NCBI GenBank assembly: GCA_030727085.1
Contig: JANRCF010000047.1
Span: 1 to 5,534 of the forward strand
DNA from: Alphaproteobacteria bacterium
GTDB lineage: Bacteria > Pseudomonadota > Alphaproteobacteria > Paracaedibacterales > CAIOTO01
DNA length: 5,534 nt
Direction of reading: 5' to 3'
The notes under the pieces were generated by a model. It worked only from the letters and a program-made list of their open reading frames with translations, was not told the DNA's origin and made no database searches. Of this stretch, positions 1 through 5,534 are shown one piece after another. Position numbers and translations under genes: made by a program. The stretch's first letter is position 1. Each line of letters opens with the position of its first letter.

Positions 1-1
1 T

Positions 2-79
2 TTGAAATTAGGGGTTGACGGGCAAGACGGTATCTTCAAACTTGAATGGAGCCATACAACTTTATCTTACCAATTATAG
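2..79 (+). CDS. Possible C-terminal end of an upstream gene (partial)
   Basis: One + strand frame is open from the window edge for 25 codons and stops at TAG 77-79; the encoded tail ends SHTTLSYQL. The other two + frames stop within the first 20 bases. GC content here is higher than in the AT-rich bases that follow, which fits a gene end. The fragment is too short to recognise, and a 25-codon open frame can occur by chance. If real, this gene converges on the minus strand gene ending at 158, with the hairpin at 67-117 between them. Confidence 0.3.
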   Translation: MKLGVDGQDGIFKLEWSHTTLSYQL

Positions 80-117
80 TTGAAAGTTTTTTTAATATCT
101 TTCAATTATAATGGTAA
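67..117. terminator. AT-rich imperfect hairpin between convergent gene ends, possible bidirectional terminator
   Basis: Bases 67-86 pair with 99-117: about 19 base pairs with one bulged A (72 or 73) and one G·U pair (79 with 106). The 12-base loop begins with seven T. The stem follows the stop codon of the minus strand gene (158) by about 40 bases and overlaps the stop of the possible + strand gene at 77-79, a typical place for a shared terminator. Neither strand has a T tract directly after the stem, so it is not a textbook intrinsic terminator; it could instead protect a 3' end. The stem itself is clear; its role is inferred. Confidence 0.4.
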
Positions 118-157
118 ATAAATAAAGTTAATTTATTGTTAATTAATGTTTTTTTCA

Positions 158-1528
158 CTAAGACACAAAACCTGGAAGCTTCGCCTCGAATTTTTCACGT
201 CTTGATTTTGATGATGGTAATGCTTGAATGATTTCTTTTGTGATAATAATAGTTTCGCCGCGCCTTGCATCTGCAGTAGGTAATATAGAGAGTAGAAGTG
301 CATTCATTGTTGTTCTTAAATAGGTTACGCAGCGTTCATGCTTGATCGATCGTATGGCGATTTCTTTTAGGGCATCGAGTGTAAATTCTAACGTGATATT
401 GTAGCCTGCTTTAAGCGTAGTGACTGCTTCGCCTATATAGGGTGATTCGGGTCTACTTAAAATATTTGAAAGCATGCGCATATTAAATCGTTCAAACTGA
501 ATATGGTTTTGAAAATTTTCGATAAAATCTGGTAAAAAACCTATATCTTCTAAATCATAACTATCAGTAATTTGGGCGCCTGCTTGTATTTGTTTTTTAA
601 AGGAAGCAGTACCAATAAACAGCATATTTCCCGTATTTATATTAAAACGGAGTGAGTCACTGCTGTCAGCAAGTTCTACATCAAAGCAAAGTTTTGTTCC
701 TTTTAATATGGAAAGCCAATCTTCTTGGATTTCAGCGGACGCAGATCTTTTTTCTTCGGTGTCTTGTGAGAAAAGCTGGAGATCAAGATCGTCAATAAAA
801 ATAATAGAATGTTCAATTTCTTTAAGATTGAAATCACCTGAAAGGATAATATCTTTTAATGTTTCGTTAATTGAGTTGCTATTCTGATCATATTTGTAAT
901 TTTGAAACACAACGGGAATATGGAAATCAGGGTTCGTTCTATACGTCTGTAAAAAATTACGAACACAGGTCAGAGTTGATGTTTTTCCACATCCGTTTTG
1001 CCCTGTCAGTAAGATATGGCTACCCCTAACAGGCACATATCCTTGTCTTTTAGCTTCTTCTGGACTTTCAGAGATTAACTTATTAATTTTTTGTCCTAAA
1101 AGATATGTGTGTATCGATGTTGCTAATTCAGTCATCGTTGCGTCTTGTTCGCTTAGATGTTGCGTGAGGTATGTTTTTAATTCGAGTATGGTGAAAGGCA
1201 TAGTTAGGCTATTTTGCATGGGTGCCGTTTCTTGTAATTCCATCGCGTGGACAACGTTGGTTGCATCGTCAAGGGAGTCTGTGAGGTGTGGCACATCATT
1301 TCGTCTGCTGCGTTTTCTCGTGCTTTTCTTGGAAGTGGTTTTGCGTTTCAATTTTGAAACAGCGGGGGCAGTGAATTCTGTTGATTTTAAGGATTGTTTT
1401 TTAAAAGGCGGGGAGTCACTTTGATTGCCGAGGTCTGCTGCCGTTGCCGTTTTAATAAAACTAACAATCGCTAAACTTGCTGCACATGAAAGTAAAAATG
1501 TTTTTGAACTCTTGTGGGGACGCTGCAT
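158..1528 (-). CDS. Exported, divergent ClpX/HslU-like AAA+ ATPase domain protein
   Basis: 456 residues. The ATG at 1528 is preceded by a strong AAGGAG (1535-1540, complement strand) six bases away, which fixes the start. Residues 1-30 form a Sec signal peptide: basic n-region to K9, hydrophobic 10-25, and cleavage motif ATA before A31. Residues 59-76 are a dense Lys/Arg linker. From about 111 the order of motifs follows HslU/ClpX: N-terminal helix with LSEQ (125-128) in place of IVGQ; intact Walker A GQNGCGKT (176-183); Walker B IIFIDD (242-247), with Asp for the usual Glu; a segment like HslU's GVQRDLLPLIEGT at 266-278; a sensor-1 strand MLFIGTASF (302-310); and FLPDF (331-335), from which 30 residues align without a gap to HslU. 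In that block the arginine-finger Arg is N338. The sensor-2 GAR motif is absent (about 401-403), and I see no GYVG pore loop. ATP binding is plausible; unfoldase activity is doubtful. No protease or zinc domain is seen. Function and target are unknown. It is divergent from hslV. Confidence 0.85.
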   Translation of the reverse strand: MQRPHKSSKTFLLSCAASLAIVSFIKTATAADLGNQSDSPPFKKQSLKSTEFTAPAVSKLKRKTTSKKSTRKRSRRNDVPHLTDSLDDATNVVHAMELQETAPMQNSLTMPFTILELKTYLTQHLSEQDATMTELATSIHTYLLGQKINKLISESPEEAKRQGYVPVRGSHILLTGQNGCGKTSTLTCVRNFLQTYRTNPDFHIPVVFQNYKYDQNSNSINETLKDIILSGDFNLKEIEHSIIFIDDLDLQLFSQDTEEKRSASAEIQEDWLSILKGTKLCFDVELADSSDSLRFNINTGNMLFIGTASFKKQIQAGAQITDSYDLEDIGFLPDFIENFQNHIQFERFNMRMLSNILSRPESPYIGEAVTTLKAGYNITLEFTLDALKEIAIRSIKHERCVTYLRTTMNALLLSILPTADARRGETIIITKEIIQALPSSKSRREKFEAKLPGFVS

Positions 1529-1624
1529 AGTATTCTCCTTTTGTGGTCTGTTAGAAGAGGTGATTTTAGTAATGCAGAAAATATGAAAAATATTGTTCCT
1601 TCATTTAAATTGTAATTATTAATG

Positions 1625-1643
1625 TATTAACAAAATGTTAATA
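1625..1643. promoter_or_regulatory. Operator-like perfect palindrome in the divergent intergenic region
   Basis: TATTAACA and TGTTAATA are perfect 8-base inverted half-sites separated by AAA. The site lies about 97 bases upstream of the minus strand start (1528) and about 160 bases upstream of the hslV start, where a regulator of one or both divergent genes would bind. A small hairpin is the alternative. The DNA around it is very AT-rich, so chance palindromes are more likely than usual. No specific regulator is recognised. Confidence 0.3.
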
Positions 1644-1705
1644 TTGAATGTTATTTATTTTGTTGTAATTTTATTTTAAATAAAAGAATGTAAAATATCT
1701 CTGTT

Positions 1706-1733
1706 TTGATAAATATTGCGTTGGCAGCAAAAT
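1706..1733 (+). promoter_or_regulatory. Candidate promoter of hslVU
   Basis: TTGATA (1706-1711) matches five of six bases of the -35 consensus, and CAAAAT (1728-1733) matches four of six of the -10 consensus, with a 16-base spacer. Transcription would start near 1740, about 60 bases before the hslV start codon. I did not find a convincing heat-shock (sigma-32 type) promoter. Because the region is AT-rich, this is only the best match by eye. Confidence 0.3.
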
Positions 1734-1791
1734 CTGCAATAAATCTTCTGGCACAAAAGTGTTGTTGGCGATACAGTAATACATGAAAAAA

Positions 1792-1796
1792 CGGAG
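1792..1796 (+). promoter_or_regulatory. Ribosome binding site that sets the hslV start at 1804
   Basis: CGGAG ends seven bases before ATG 1804. An in-frame ATG at 1783 would extend the protein by seven residues, but it has no Shine-Dalgarno sequence ahead of it, and this site would then lie inside the coding region. The 1804 start is therefore preferred. Confidence 0.7.
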
Positions 1797-1803
1797 TAAA
1801 TTT

Positions 1804-2355
1804 ATGCAGCACAAACCTGATCTTTGGTATGGAACGACAATCGTTTCTATACGCCGAAATGGCAAAGTTGTTATCGCTGGTGATGGCCAGGTTACGTTGG
1901 GAACCCAAATTATTAAAGCGCAAGCAAAGAAAGTTCGTCGTCTTGCTGGCGGGAATGTTATTTCTGGATTTGCAGGTGCGACTGCAGATGCCTTTGCGTT
2001 GTTTGAACGTTTAGAGGCTAAGCTTGAACAGTATCCATCGCAGCTTGCACGCGCATGCGTTGAAATGGCAAAAGATTGGCGGACGGATCGTTACTTAAGG
2101 CGCCTTGAAGCAATGATGTTGGTGGCTGATAAAAACGTTTCACTTGTGCTGACGGGGACAGGTGATGTGCTTGAACCTGAAGATGGTATTATGGCGATTG
2201 GTTCTGGCGGTGGGTTTGCGCTTGCTGCAGCACGAGCCCTTGCTGATATTGATACGCTTGAGGCAGAGTATATTGCCAGGCGTTCTATCGAAATTGCTGG
2301 GGATATCTGTATCTATACAAACAAAAATATTATCGTTGAAAGCTTAAGCTTATGA
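1804..2355 (+). CDS. hslV: ATP-dependent protease HslVU, peptidase subunit HslV (ClpQ)
   Basis: 183 residues from ATG 1804. HslV is the threonine peptidase of the HslVU protease; in the family two hexameric rings form a chamber capped by HslU. The catalytic Thr is T11, first residue of TTIVSIRRNGKVVIAGDG, after a propeptide MQHKPDLWYG that must be removed. Enterobacterial HslV has only Met before this Thr; a short propeptide ending in Gly is familiar from alphaproteobacteria. In mature numbering the conserved D17 (in AGDGQ) and K33 (in KKVRRL) are present. FAGATADAF, AKDWRTDR, AIGSGG and GDICIYTN are further family blocks. The mature chain would be 173 residues, close to the usual length of about 175. 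The stop overlaps the hslU start (ATGA 2352-2355), so the two are probably translated in a coupled way. It appears fully functional. Confidence 0.97.
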   Translation: MQHKPDLWYGTTIVSIRRNGKVVIAGDGQVTLGTQIIKAQAKKVRRLAGGNVISGFAGATADAFALFERLEAKLEQYPSQLARACVEMAKDWRTDRYLRRLEAMMLVADKNVSLVLTGTGDVLEPEDGIMAIGSGGGFALAAARALADIDTLEAEYIARRSIEIAGDICIYTNKNIIVESLSL

Positions 2356-3665
2356 GTACACTTACACCTCGCGAGATTGTCGCGGAACTTGACCGTTTTA
2401 TTGTAGGGCAAACAGACGCAAAGCGCGCTGTTGCTATTGCGCTTAGAAATCGCTGGCGACGTTTGCAATTGGCGCCTGAATTAATTGATGAAGTTTTGCC
2501 TAAAAATATTCTTATGATTGGCCCGACAGGTTGCGGTAAGACAGAAATTGCACGCCGCCTTGCAAAATTAGCGCAGGCGCCTTTTATTAAAATTGAAGCA
2601 ACCAAGTTTACTGAAGTTGGTTATGTCGGGCGTGATGTAGAGCAGATCATTCGTGATTTGGTTGAGATATCAATTCAAATGTCAAAAGAACGTATGCGCG
2701 AAGAAATCAAAGTAAAAGCCGCTGCTCTTGCAGAAGAGCGCGTGTTGGATGCATTAGTAGGTGAATCAGCAAGCCCTGAAACACGTGTGAAGTTTCGCCA
2801 AAAGTTGCACGATGGCGAATTGAATGATCGCGAAATTGATATCCAAGTACAAGACAATGGTAATATGTCAATGCCAACAATGGATGTGCCGGGGATGCCA
2901 GGTGCGCAGATGGGAATGCTTAATCTTGGTGATATCTTTGGTAAAGCACTTACTGGAAATCGCACAAAAGACCAACGTATGACTGTGCTTGAGGCGCACG
3001 ATATTCTTGTTGAGGATGAGTCTGAGAAATTACTTGATCATGATAAAGTTGTTCGCGAAGCTTTGGATGCCGTTCAACAAAATGGCATTGTGTTTTTAGA
3101 TGAAATTGATAAGATTTGCGCGCGATCAGAACGACAGGGTGCGGATGTTAGCCGGGAAGGGGTGCAACGTGACTTGTTGCCTTTGATCGAAGGAACAAAT
3201 GTATCAACGAAGCATGGTACGGTTAAAACGGATCATATCTTGTTTATTACATCGGGTGCGTTTCATTTAGCAAAGCCATCGGATTTGTTGCCTGAATTGC
3301 AAGGACGTTTGCCGATTCGCGTTGAATTGAAGGCATTAACACGTGAAGATTTTGTGCGCATTTTGACAGAACCCGAGGCGAATTTGATTTGTCAGGCAAA
3401 GGCATTGTTAGCAACTGAAGGGATTATTCTTGATTTTGATTCGGCTGCGATTGAAGAAATAGCCAGTCTTGCCGCTGAAATCAATCAGAACGTAGAGAAT
3501 ATTGGTGCGCGCCGTTTGCATACGATATTAGAGAAGTTGCTTGAGGAGTTGAGTTTTGATGCGCCTGATCGCGTTGATAAGTCGTTATGCATGACAGCCG
3601 CGGATGTAAAAGAAAAAGTTGGCGAGCTTGCAAAGAATCAGGACTTGTCTAAGTTTATTTTGTAA
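2352..3665 (+). CDS. hslU: ATP-dependent protease HslVU, ATPase/unfoldase subunit HslU (ClpY)
   Basis: 437 residues, close to the 443 of E. coli HslU. This AAA+ ring ATPase recognises cytoplasmic proteins, unfolds them with ATP and threads them into HslV. The N-terminal FIVGQ (16-20) is present. Walker A is GPTGCGKT (57-64), the substrate-gripping pore loop GYVG is 90-93, and Walker B is IVFLDE (246-251). The inserted I-domain lies between, about 110-240, with a Met/Gly-rich part and a NLGDIFGKAL segment that recall alphaproteobacterial HslU. The arginine finger is R319 in LQGRLP, and the sensor-2 motif GARR includes R387. The C terminus DLSKFIL matches the tail that docks between HslV subunits. 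The ATG overlaps the hslV stop by four bases, and only a weak GAAAG precedes it, pointing to translational coupling. No intrinsic terminator with a T tract follows; the first GC-rich hairpin begins about 20 bases after the stop. Confidence 0.98.
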   Translation: MSTLTPREIVAELDRFIVGQTDAKRAVAIALRNRWRRLQLAPELIDEVLPKNILMIGPTGCGKTEIARRLAKLAQAPFIKIEATKFTEVGYVGRDVEQIIRDLVEISIQMSKERMREEIKVKAAALAEERVLDALVGESASPETRVKFRQKLHDGELNDREIDIQVQDNGNMSMPTMDVPGMPGAQMGMLNLGDIFGKALTGNRTKDQRMTVLEAHDILVEDESEKLLDHDKVVREALDAVQQNGIVFLDEIDKICARSERQGADVSREGVQRDLLPLIEGTNVSTKHGTVKTDHILFITSGAFHLAKPSDLLPELQGRLPIRVELKALTREDFVRILTEPEANLICQAKALLATEGIILDFDSAAIEEIASLAAEINQNVENIGARRLHTILEKLLEELSFDAPDRVDKSLCMTAADVKEKVGELAKNQDLSKFIL

Positions 3666-3680
3666 TATTTGATTTTTTTA

Positions 3681-3760
3681 GTTTTCCTCGGGCTAGACCC
3701 GAGGACCCATGCACTGTTTTCACTCTAAGTGTGGACCCTGCGATCAAGTCGTAGGGAAAC
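3681..3760. repeat. REPIN-like inverted doublet A (two GC-rich hairpins)
   Basis: Hairpin 1 has stem CCTCGGG (3686-3692) with CCCGAGG (3698-3704) and loop CTAGA. Hairpin 2 has stem CCCTGCGA (3736-3743) with TCGTAGGG (3749-3756), including one G·T pair, and loop TCAAG. Read on the minus strand, hairpin 2 (3729-3760) matches hairpin 1 (3681-3712) along its length: flank GTTT, CCT stem start, loop CTTGA against CTAGA, then AGG and CCA. The pair is therefore two diverged copies of one palindromic element in opposite orientation, as in REP doublets (REPINs). It lies directly 3' of hslU and could stabilise the mRNA end. No transposase gene is in the window. Confidence 0.7.
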
Positions 3761-3801
3761 TTACGTGGGATTTTCTTATTGTCATCCCCTGCTCCTCAAA
3801 T

Positions 3802-3890
3802 GTGTATTCCCCGGACTCCGATCCGGGGATCTCAAACGTAAAAGATCCTAATGAACTGCAAGATCACCGGGTCACGCCCGGTGAATACAC
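3802..3890. repeat. REPIN-like inverted doublet B (two GC-rich hairpins)
   Basis: Hairpin 3 has stem CCCCGGA (3809-3815) with TCCGGGG (3822-3828) and loop CTCCGA. Hairpin 4 has stem TCACCGGG (3864-3871) with CCCGGTGA (3877-3884) and loop TCACG. The copy at 3802-3832 starts GTGTATTC and ends ATCT; the copy at 3861-3890, read on the minus strand, also starts GTGTATTC and ends ATCT. The two are thus inverted copies 28 bases apart and could also pair with each other. Stem bases differ between all four hairpins of this region while pairing is kept, and loops read C-T/G-N-G-A in the shared orientation. Dispersed palindromes with a GGACTTGATCC-like core are familiar from alphaproteobacterial genomes. 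Confidence 0.7.
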
Positions 3891-4088
3891 GAAGCAAGGG
3901 CGGCAGTATTTGCTAGCCTTTTGCAAGAATGTGCCTAATTTAACACAGTTGCGTGGGAGGTTGCTGTTTCTATGGACGCAGGCGCTTTACATTTATGGTG
4001 TGTAATGCTAGGTTTTGGTTCAATTAAGAATAAAAGTTACTCCTATACTTCAAAAAGATAATTAATAAGAAAAGAGTTAATAAATAAG
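3891..4088. other. Intergenic stretch with no recognised gene; leader of the 3' exported-protein gene
   Basis: This completes the gene-free stretch 3666-4088. No tRNA, conserved RNA or coding signal was recognised. Bases 3891 to about 4010 have intermediate GC and may be the outer part of the repeat unit or a gene remnant. After 4010 the DNA turns AT-rich. A -10-like TATACT lies at 4044-4049, about 40 bases before ATG 4089, but without a good -35 at normal spacing (TTCAAT at 4019-4024 would need 19 bases). It is a weak promoter candidate. Confidence 0.4.
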
Positions 4089-5534
4089 ATGAAATTCTCC
4101 GATAAATTATTTAAAATTCAAGCTAAAATTTCTGTGTCCGCTCTTATTCTGATGGGAAGCATGTGTCATTTGAGTGCGATGGATCTGGATGATTTTAATC
4201 TCTCTGGTGGATTTGAGGTTTCTGGTGAGCGTTTATCTGCCCAGAAGTATGTTGGAAGCTCAGAAAGTCACTATAGTAAGCCTTCTAAAGGAGTTTCTAA
4301 ATATAAGACGATGTTTTCCCCAGGTTCTGATTATTCTGTTTCTCCTCTGCCTAGAGGGTCAAAGAAAGATTCTTCGCGTCTTTCTTTGGATTCTGCTGGT
4401 TCTTTGTCTCCGATGGAGGAGGTCAAGATAACAAACCATAGGAGAGAGCAGAAGAAAGGAGAGGTTCTACTGCAGGGAAAATTTATCCCGCTACAGATTA
4501 AAAAGTGCTTGCAGCAGCAAAAATCAGATGGTACCCATACCGCTACTGGCCAATTGGATGAATTAATTAAAGTATTATCGCCGGAAAAAGTTTCAAAGGG
4601 GCAGGCTATACATAACGAACAAAGTATGCTTGAGGAACGTAGGGAGCTTGAGCGTTTACGTTTGGAAAACAAAAGACTTTCAGAGTTACGGGAGCAAGAA
4701 ATAGAGTTGCGGGAGCAAGAAAAAAAGAGTCGTAAAGAGGCAAGTGCTGCATTGCATAAAAGATTGCTAGAGAAAAAGGCTTTAAGCGAAGCCAAAAAAG
4801 AAGTTGATGCTAATGCTATAGCTAGGCCTGCGGGCACAAATGGGCAAGAGCAAGCAAATTATAGCTCTCCCCAGCAGCATGGATCAGGAAGTAAATCGAA
4901 GAAAAAATTACTTGAAACGAAATTAAAGTCACCTGAGCAACAGGAAATGTACGCGATGGAGTCTGCAGAGAGAGAAGTATCGCCTGAAAAACGATTGACG
5001 CTGTCTAAGTCGCAGAATAAAAGCACAAGCGAACTTGTTAATGATCTTCTTTCTACTGATACTTCTGTAAGTGCTAGCAATCGTGACCTTGATCGTTATA
5101 TCTCAGCGCATGGGGCTCTTTCTGTTTTTAAAGCTACTACTAATGATTCTACTGTAATTCTTGACTTTGGCGGTGATATTGGCAGAAAATCTATGACTTT
5201 GGGTGAGTTAAGGGAGAAAGTTGATACATCTAGTGCCACTGATACAGTGTATGATGTTTCAGATTATGTGAAATATCAGCTTGGTGGTGAGCACCGCCAA
5301 GCCGTTATTGCTGAGTATGATGAACAACCAGAGGAACAATTGCTGGAAACATTGAAACAGCAAGTATTAACGTCTGTTGGTAATCTTCCTGTTTTGATAG
5401 GTAATCTTGCATTGAAGGCTGAAATGCTGAGGGTGTCTCAAGAACAGCTTTTTCAGGCCTATTTCTTGCAGAATGATTATATTAAAGAACTGGAGGCAGA
5501 TAATAGGCGTATGAGGCAGTTGGCTACTGGTGTT
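4089..5534 (+). CDS. Exported coiled-coil protein of unknown function (partial, 3' end beyond window)
   Basis: The frame is open for 482 codons from ATG 4089 to the last base of the window without a stop. An in-frame stop at 4059 and no other start between make this ATG the only choice; its ribosome site is weak (GAG 4074-4076, twelve bases away). Residues 1-30 look like a Sec signal peptide: Lys-rich start, hydrophobic ISVSALILMG (14-23), probable cut after LSA (28-30). C26 does not sit in a good lipobox. Residues 31 to about 115 are Ser/Gly/Pro-rich and probably disordered. About 176-238 is a Glu/Lys/Arg/Leu-rich coiled coil with a duplicated heptad ELREQE. Residues 240-320 are again low complexity. 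From about 325 to 482 the composition is more globular (VILDFGGDIG near 350), ending in another probable helix, KELEADNRRMRQL. Seven Ser-Pro pairs lie between 77 and 299. I recognise no family. An exported structural or host-interaction protein is possible. Confidence 0.85.
   Translation, partial: MKFSDKLFKIQAKISVSALILMGSMCHLSAMDLDDFNLSGGFEVSGERLSAQKYVGSSESHYSKPSKGVSKYKTMFSPGSDYSVSPLPRGSKKDSSRLSLDSAGSLSPMEEVKITNHRREQKKGEVLLQGKFIPLQIKKCLQQQKSDGTHTATGQLDELIKVLSPEKVSKGQAIHNEQSMLEERRELERLRLENKRLSELREQEIELREQEKKSRKEASAALHKRLLEKKALSEAKKEVDANAIARPAGTNGQEQANYSSPQQHGSGSKSKKKLLETKLKSPEQQEMYAMESAEREVSPEKRLTLSKSQNKSTSELVNDLLSTDTSVSASNRDLDRYISAHGALSVFKATTNDSTVILDFGGDIGRKSMTLGELREKVDTSSATDTVYDVSDYVKYQLGGEHRQAVIAEYDEQPEEQLLETLKQQVLTSVGNLPVLIGNLALKAEMLRVSQEQLFQAYFLQNDYIKELEADNRRMRQLATGV
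4683..4721 (+). repeat. Tandem 21-base repeat encoding one coiled-coil heptad
   Basis: Bases 4683-4700 and 4704-4721 are identical at 17 of 18 positions, with a 21-base period. Each unit encodes ELREQE (residues 199-204 and 206-211) inside the coiled coil of the exported protein. The period equals exactly one heptad, so the duplication lengthens the coil without breaking its register. Confidence 0.75.

Noticed and set aside
1107..1424. A 105-codon + strand open frame
   Set aside because: It is antisense to the exported ATPase gene, whose signal peptide, Walker motifs and ribosome site make the minus strand the coding one.
1651..1923. Minus strand open frames across the hslV start
   Set aside because: They overlap the conserved hslV N-terminus on the opposite strand and run into AT-rich intergenic DNA, with no family resemblance.
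2340..2351. Perfect 12-base palindrome AAGCTTAAGCTT immediately before the hslU start
   Set aside because: It encodes the C-terminal Ser-Leu-Ser-Leu of HslV, and a duplicated Ser-Leu codon pair explains it. No known role at this junction was recognised.
3671..3704. T-run plus first hairpin as an intrinsic terminator of hslU
   Set aside because: The T-run precedes the stem and no T tract directly follows it, so the order is wrong for an intrinsic terminator on the + strand; on the minus strand the run becomes A.
3709..4005. A 98-codon + strand open frame after hslU
   Set aside because: Its ATG lies in the flank of the first palindromic repeat, no ribosome site precedes it, and most of its first 60 codons are translated hairpins. 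The last third, beyond the repeats, shows no recognisable protein features. A repeat-derived spurious frame is the simplest reading.
4331..4837. A 168-codon minus strand open frame
   Set aside because: It lies wholly inside the 482-codon + strand gene. Its Ser/Leu/Phe-rich composition is what the complement of a Lys/Glu/Arg-rich coiled coil gives.
4859..5080. A 73-codon minus strand open frame
   Set aside because: It is another antisense shadow of the same + strand gene, with no ribosome site or recognisable features.

Overview
The window is AT-rich and comes from a bacterium. Its core is the hslV-hslU operon, which encodes the two-part ATP-dependent protease HslVU (ClpQY). HslV carries a 10-residue N-terminal propeptide ahead of its catalytic Thr. 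The HslU I-domain and the propeptide style look alphaproteobacterial (recalled family features, not a search). Low GC, short palindromic intergenic repeats and two flanking genes for Sec-exported proteins of unknown function suggest a host-associated lineage such as Holosporales or Rickettsiales. That placement is inference.

Layout. Bases 1-79 may hold the last 25 codons of a + strand gene, followed by an AT-rich imperfect hairpin (67-117). A 456-residue protein is encoded on the minus strand at 158-1528. It has a clear Sec signal peptide, a very basic linker and a P-loop ATPase domain that I can align by eye along most of its length to ClpX/HslU, but with the arginine finger, sensor-2 arginine and GYVG pore loop missing. 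A 275-base AT-rich divergent intergenic region follows, with an operator-like palindrome and a weak promoter candidate for hslV. hslV (1804-2355) and hslU (2352-3665) overlap by ATGA. Bases 3666-4088 hold no convincing gene but contain four GC-rich hairpins, arranged as two inverted doublets (REPIN-like). From 4089 a + strand reading frame stays open for 482 codons to the window end. It encodes a second exported protein with a Ser-Pro-rich region and a long charged coiled coil.

How the parts relate. HslU unfolds substrates with ATP and feeds them to the HslV peptidase chamber in the cytoplasm, and all key motifs of both are intact. The divergent neighbour looks like an exported, catalytically altered relative of HslU/ClpX. 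That combination, an unfoldase-type ATPase fold routed out of the ATP-containing cytoplasm, is the most unusual thing here. The two exported proteins show no evident similarity to each other, and neither could be given a function.
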